From contig WQSX01000008.1 of the NCBI GenBank assembly GCA_009787625.1, positions 1 to 64,000 of the forward strand: DNA of 64,000 nt, read 5' to 3'. Below, piece after piece: positions 60,623-64,000 of the stretch; the stretch's first letter is position 1; each line of letters starts with the position of its first letter. The translations under genes were made by a program, and so were the position numbers. This DNA is from Oscillospiraceae bacterium (lineage in GTDB: Bacteria; Bacillota; Clostridia; Oscillospirales; Oscillospiraceae). The notes below the pieces were generated by a model. That model was not told where the DNA came from, ran no database searches, and worked only from the letters and a program-made list of their open reading frames with translations.

Positions 60623-63322
60623 TTATTCCGGTGTTCTCTTTGAAAGCTCAAAACAACCGGCTGATGCAAGTGCAATTACAATACAGATGATTACTTGACC
60701 AATGCTGAGTGGTGTCAAATAAAACATGCCGCTAAAAGCCGGGACATACATAATCACTGCGAGAATCCCCAGTGAAAATACAGCAAAATAATTTAGAAGT
60801 CTGTTTCCAAACACAGATAACCCAAATCCGACACGGCCCTCTGCCTTTGATGGAAAAGCAATGATAACCTTAGAGACCACCAGAGTAAAAAAGCACATAC
60901 TCATTGCCAAAATATGCTCATAACCATCAGGGGCAGGTGCTATGAAGCTTCCGTATAAGTATGCAACCATTGCGCCTGCAAAGATAAACACAGCCCTCGA
61001 AACAATTGATAGATACATGCTCTTATCTAAGATGGATTGTTTTGAGTCTCTCGGCTTTCCTGTGAGTACACTCTGCTCCCTTTTTTCAGCACTTAGAGCA
61101 AAAGCGAGCAATGCGCTCGTTATCAAGCAAACAAACAATATCTGCGGCGCAACAAGCGGTGCCGGTAAAGTAACTAACGTTGATATCAGCATCAGAAGTA
61201 TTAAGCCAAGCTTGCAACCCAGCAAATATAAAGCCACTTTTCTGATGTTACTGTAAATTGTTCTTCCATGTTCAAGTGCATACGTAATACCCACAAAGTT
61301 ATCATCTTCCAAAACTATATCAGCAGCTTCCCTCGTCACATCTGCACATGATTTGCCCGCCGCAATGCCAATATCAGCCGACTTGAAAGAGTGAATATCT
61401 CTCACGCTATCACCTGTCACGGCAATAAATTTGCCGTCTTTTTTCAGTGCAGAAATAACCCTCACTTTATCTTTAGCAGAGGTTCTGGCGAACACTCCGG
61501 TATGTCTCACCCTCTCAGAGAGTTCCTCATCGCTCATAGCTGAAATCTCACTGCCCACCATTATTTCACTCATATCTTGGATTAGACCGAGTTTTCCCGC
61601 TACCACAGCCGCCGTCAATTTATGGTCGCCCGTAATCATTTTCAGCTCTACTCCGGCGTGGCGACACTTTGCTATTGATTCCCTCACTTTTTCGCGCAGT
61701 GGATTGAGCAGACACATCATGCCAACATATATCAAACCATCTTCAACGTTGTCAATTGAATCTATGCTGTCATAATCCTTATACGCAAAAGCGAGCACAC
61801 GTAAGCCCTTTAGAGCAAGTTCCTCATTTTTTGCGAGAAGCCGCTGTTTTATTGTCTCTGACATAGGAACTATTTCGCCATCGAGATATACGCTTGACGA
61901 GCGATTAATTATCACTTCCGGAGCGCCTTTCACATTCATTATGACTCTATCTGCCGGCATGTTATAAGTTGACATCATCATTCTCGATGAGTCAAAAGGA
62001 ATCTCATGAACTCTTTGATTTGCGGCATTCAGCAAAGCTTTGTCCTGACCGAGCTTTGCACCAAGTACAAGTAGAGCTCCCTCTGTCGGGTCACCGAAAA
62101 CTTCTGAGTTTCTCCTGTCAAAAATAGCATCGTTACATAAAACGGCAATCTCAGCCATAAGAGGAATATTTCTCGATAAAATGCCGTCTGCCACCACAAT
62201 GCCTTTGGCTTTATAGCCGATTCCGGTCACGTCATATGTATTTTCGGGATCTACCATCTGTACCACTGTCATCACATTTTGCGTGATAACACCTGTTTTG
62301 TAAGAGCATATTGCCGAAACTGAGCCTAAGGCTTCTATCGCCGCAAACTTCTTTACGTAGATGTTCGCCCTTTTCATTTTCTTCATACCAAAAGCCAATA
62401 TCATTGTCGCTAAAACAACGATACTCATGGGAACAGTTGCAACCGCAAGTGATAATGAGCTTAGAATTAAATTAAATAAATCGCGATGTTCTCCGAAACC
62501 CAAAAAATTATACAAAACTCCCACTGCAAATACCAATGCGCAGGCTACAATACTCAGTATACCAAATGGTCTTGCAACACTTCGCAATTTGTCATGCAGT
62601 GCTGTATTGCTATAGTCTGGTTTTGCGAGAGCCGCCGCAACTCTGCCTGCCTCTGTATCAACACCCGTGGCAAAAACAATACCTGCTCCCCTGCCGTAAA
62701 CTACAATGCTGTTCATGTGTGCAAGATTTGCTCTGTCGCCAAAAGGAGCGTCCTGAGAGAGCACGGCATCTGCATCTTTTTTCGTTCCGGTACTGTCTCC
62801 GCCCAGCGAAGCTTCATCCACTCGCATGTTCATCGTCTCTATTAGTCTGACATCGGCGGGTACGTAATCTCCAACGTTTAAAAGCACAATATCTCCCGGC
62901 ACCATATCGGAAGGGTTTATGCTTTTTATTTGACCATCTCGTTTGACCGTTGCTTTTGGACTTGTTAAATTTTTAAGTTCACGCAAAGCCTTTTCCGCAC
63001 TGCTCTCCTGCCAGACATGAACAGATATTTTTGTTATGAGTATAACCGCTATGACAATGGCATCTCTGAATCTGTTTATGCCCTCACCCTCGCCTAAAAA
63101 AACAGAAAAAATAGCCGCGGCTATCAGAATAATCACAAAAATGTTTCTAAACTGCCCAAACACCTTAACTAAAAAAGGCTTGCGCCGCTCTGCACTTAAT
63201 TTGTTCGGTCCGTATTCATCAAGACGCTCTTCAACTTCTTCTGTGGTAAGACCTGTTACAATATTTGTGCCGAGTTTTTCGAGCGCCTGCTCTATATCTA
63301 AAGTGTAAAAATCAACATTCAT
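60623..63322 (-). CDS. P-type ATPase homologue without catalytic residues (putative pseudoenzyme)
   Basis: 899 aa with the full P2-type layout: N-terminal cation-ATPase domain, A domain, ten membrane segments, P and N domains. Yet key residues are altered. The phosphorylated Asp of DKTG is Tyr341 (CSYKTG, codon 62300-62302); TGES reads GGDS (174-177); DPPR reads NPLR (540-543); GDGxNDxP reads GDSVRDIH (637-644). The M4 PEGL is PMSI, and M5/M6 ion ligands (NxGE, NLVTD) are KLGL and CLITS. Still present: KGAPE (465-469) and TGD (565-567). It cannot follow the normal phosphoenzyme cycle; a regulatory or sensing role is inferred. Downstream of asnS, ribosome site GAAGGG. Confidence 0.9.
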   Translation of the reverse strand: MNVDFYTLDIEQALEKLGTNIVTGLTTEEVEERLDEYGPNKLSAERRKPFLVKVFGQFRNIFVIILIAAAIFSVFLGEGEGINRFRDAIVIAVILITKISVHVWQESSAEKALRELKNLTSPKATVKRDGQIKSINPSDMVPGDIVLLNVGDYVPADVRLIETMNMRVDEASLGGDSTGTKKDADAVLSQDAPFGDRANLAHMNSIVVYGRGAGIVFATGVDTEAGRVAAALAKPDYSNTALHDKLRSVARPFGILSIVACALVFAVGVLYNFLGFGEHRDLFNLILSSLSLAVATVPMSIVVLATMILAFGMKKMKRANIYVKKFAAIEALGSVSAICSYKTGVITQNVMTVVQMVDPENTYDVTGIGYKAKGIVVADGILSRNIPLMAEIAVLCNDAIFDRRNSEVFGDPTEGALLVLGAKLGQDKALLNAANQRVHEIPFDSSRMMMSTYNMPADRVIMNVKGAPEVIINRSSSVYLDGEIVPMSETIKQRLLAKNEELALKGLRVLAFAYKDYDSIDSIDNVEDGLIYVGMMCLLNPLREKVRESIAKCRHAGVELKMITGDHKLTAAVVAGKLGLIQDMSEIMVGSEISAMSDEELSERVRHTGVFARTSAKDKVRVISALKKDGKFIAVTGDSVRDIHSFKSADIGIAAGKSCADVTREAADIVLEDDNFVGITYALEHGRTIYSNIRKVALYLLGCKLGLILLMLISTLVTLPAPLVAPQILFVCLITSALLAFALSAEKREQSVLTGKPRDSKQSILDKSMYLSIVSRAVFIFAGAMVAYLYGSFIAPAPDGYEHILAMSMCFFTLVVSKVIIAFPSKAEGRVGFGLSVFGNRLLNYFAVFSLGILAVIMYVPAFSGMFYLTPLSIGQVIICIVIALASAGCFELSKRTPE

Positions 63323-63373
63323 AGTTTTTATCCCTTCGTGAGCTATGGCAGGCCGGCGAAAAAGGCACGCAGA

Positions 63374-64000
63374 TTAAAAATCCGCAGACCCAACCGTTCT
63401 TGGGAATGGTGCCACATCTCGAATATTTGACACACCTGTGAGGTACATAATAAGGCGTTCAAATCCAATGCCGTAACCTGCGTGACGTGTGCCCCCGAAG
63501 CGTCTTAAATCCAAGTACCACTCATAAGCGTCCTTCTCAAGACCCATCTCCTCTATGCGTTTCGTCAAAAAGTCAAGGCGCTCCTCGCGTTGACTGCCGC
63601 CGACGAGTTCACCGATTCCCGGCACAAGCATATCCATTGCTGCAACAGTCTTTCCATCGTCATTTAACCTCATATAAAACGCTTTTATATCTTTTGGATA
63701 GTCTGTCACAAACACAGGTTTTTTGAAGTGCTTTTCTGATAAAAACCGCTCATGTTCGGTCTGTAGGTCACAGCCCCAATACACGGGAAACTCAAATTCC
63801 TCGCCTGATTTTGACATAAGCTCAATCGCGTCAGTGTAGGTAATTCGTCCAAAATCTGAAGTTAAAACTGCCTTTAATCTCTCGACTATTCCTTTACTGA
63901 CAAAGCTGTCAAGAAACTCCATTTCAAACGAGCAAAGCTCAAGAACTTTCTCAATGATGTATTTTAACATATCTTCCGAAAGCTTCATGTTATCTTCTAA
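63374..64000 (-). CDS. asnS: Asparaginyl-tRNA synthetase, C-terminal part (cut by window end)
   Basis: Class II synthetase that charges tRNA-Asn. The frame stays open to the window edge (upstream residues LEDN), so the 5' part lies outside; the ATG at 63988 is internal. Visible: [55 protein letters not shown], and motif 3 [27 protein letters not shown]. The preceding residues and the length fit AsnS rather than AspS. Confidence 0.96.
   Translation of the reverse strand, partial: LEDNMKLSEDMLKYIIEKVLELCSFEMEFLDSFVSKGIVERLKAVLTSDFGRITYTDAIELMSKSGEEFEFPVYWGCDLQTEHERFLSEKHFKKPVFVTDYPKDIKAFYMRLNDDGKTVAAMDMLVPGIGELVGGSQREERLDFLTKRIEEMGLEKDAYEWYLDLRRFGGTRHAGYGIGFERLIMYLTGVSNIRDVAPFPRTVGSADF

Noticed and set aside
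1-64000. tRNA or rRNA genes
   Set aside because: I looked for T-arm and acceptor-like patterns in the intergenic regions and found none that fold convincingly; a dedicated scan would be decisive.

Overview
The window reads as a chromosomal segment of an anaerobic, endospore-lineage Firmicute of class Clostridia (genus not determinable from sequence alone). Supporting evidence: the order tig-clpP-clpX-lon-ysxC, the block scpA-scpB-DUF2953-gerW(ytfJ)-rluB, the ispH-rpsA gene fusion, ireB, coaD next to rsmD, sigma-A type promoters, strong AGGAGG ribosome sites and frequent TTG starts. No rRNA, tRNA, CRISPR array, phage or intact insertion sequence was seen.

Layout. 1-3.5 kb: two convergent chemoreceptors. 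3.5-11.2 kb (minus): lysS, greA, an S41 (CtpA-like) protease, an M23 peptidoglycan hydrolase, ftsX, ftsE and a CdaR-type regulator; the hydrolase and ftsEX probably form one cell-wall cleavage module. 11.4-16.5 kb: tuf, ispH-S1 fusion, plsC, cmk. 16.5-17.9 kb: a small accessory patch with a YefM-type antitoxin whose YoeB/Txe toxin partner is deleted and frameshifted. 18-30.3 kb: a long housekeeping run (rluB, gerW, scpAB, M50 protease, ysxC, lon, clpX, clpP, tig, coaD, rsmD). 30.4-38.5 kb: a QueG-like reductase, a rhodanese lipoprotein, DUF503, an SPL-type radical SAM protein, a shortened UvrC, a SHOCT membrane protein, a phage-type ATP-dependent DNA ligase, a phosphopantetheinyl transferase and an S66 peptidase. 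38.6-47.1 kb (plus): secA, pgeF, a family-5 solute-binding lipoprotein, cdd, ireB and a PAS-GGDEF-EAL-HDOD protein. 47.2-54.6 kb (minus): a compact purine-catabolism / molybdenum-hydroxylase operon (ygeY, ygeW, arcC, mocA, fused xanthine dehydrogenase, cdd). 54.7-64 kb: a response regulator with a hybrid kinase, a glycerophosphodiesterase, an unknown protein, a Cys-rich lipoprotein, a P-type ATPase homologue lacking its catalytic residues, and the 3' part of asnS.

Three things stand out. (1) A family of about 95-nt dispersed imperfect palindromes (seven copies plus one divergent inverted copy) sits just after stop codons. It has compensatory stem changes, an invariant 23-nt apical loop, and one copy whose core is replaced by another palindrome. 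(2) Five genes share a leader: a GTCATTTTGTGCC-like box about 28-31 nt before the start codon, often followed by AAAGGAATGGTCAT over the ribosome site. In three of them the segments can form mutually exclusive hairpins, one of which would hide the ribosome site. (3) The 899-aa P-type ATPase homologue keeps its full reading frame but has lost the phosphorylated Asp and the membrane ion ligands, which makes it a strong pseudoenzyme candidate.
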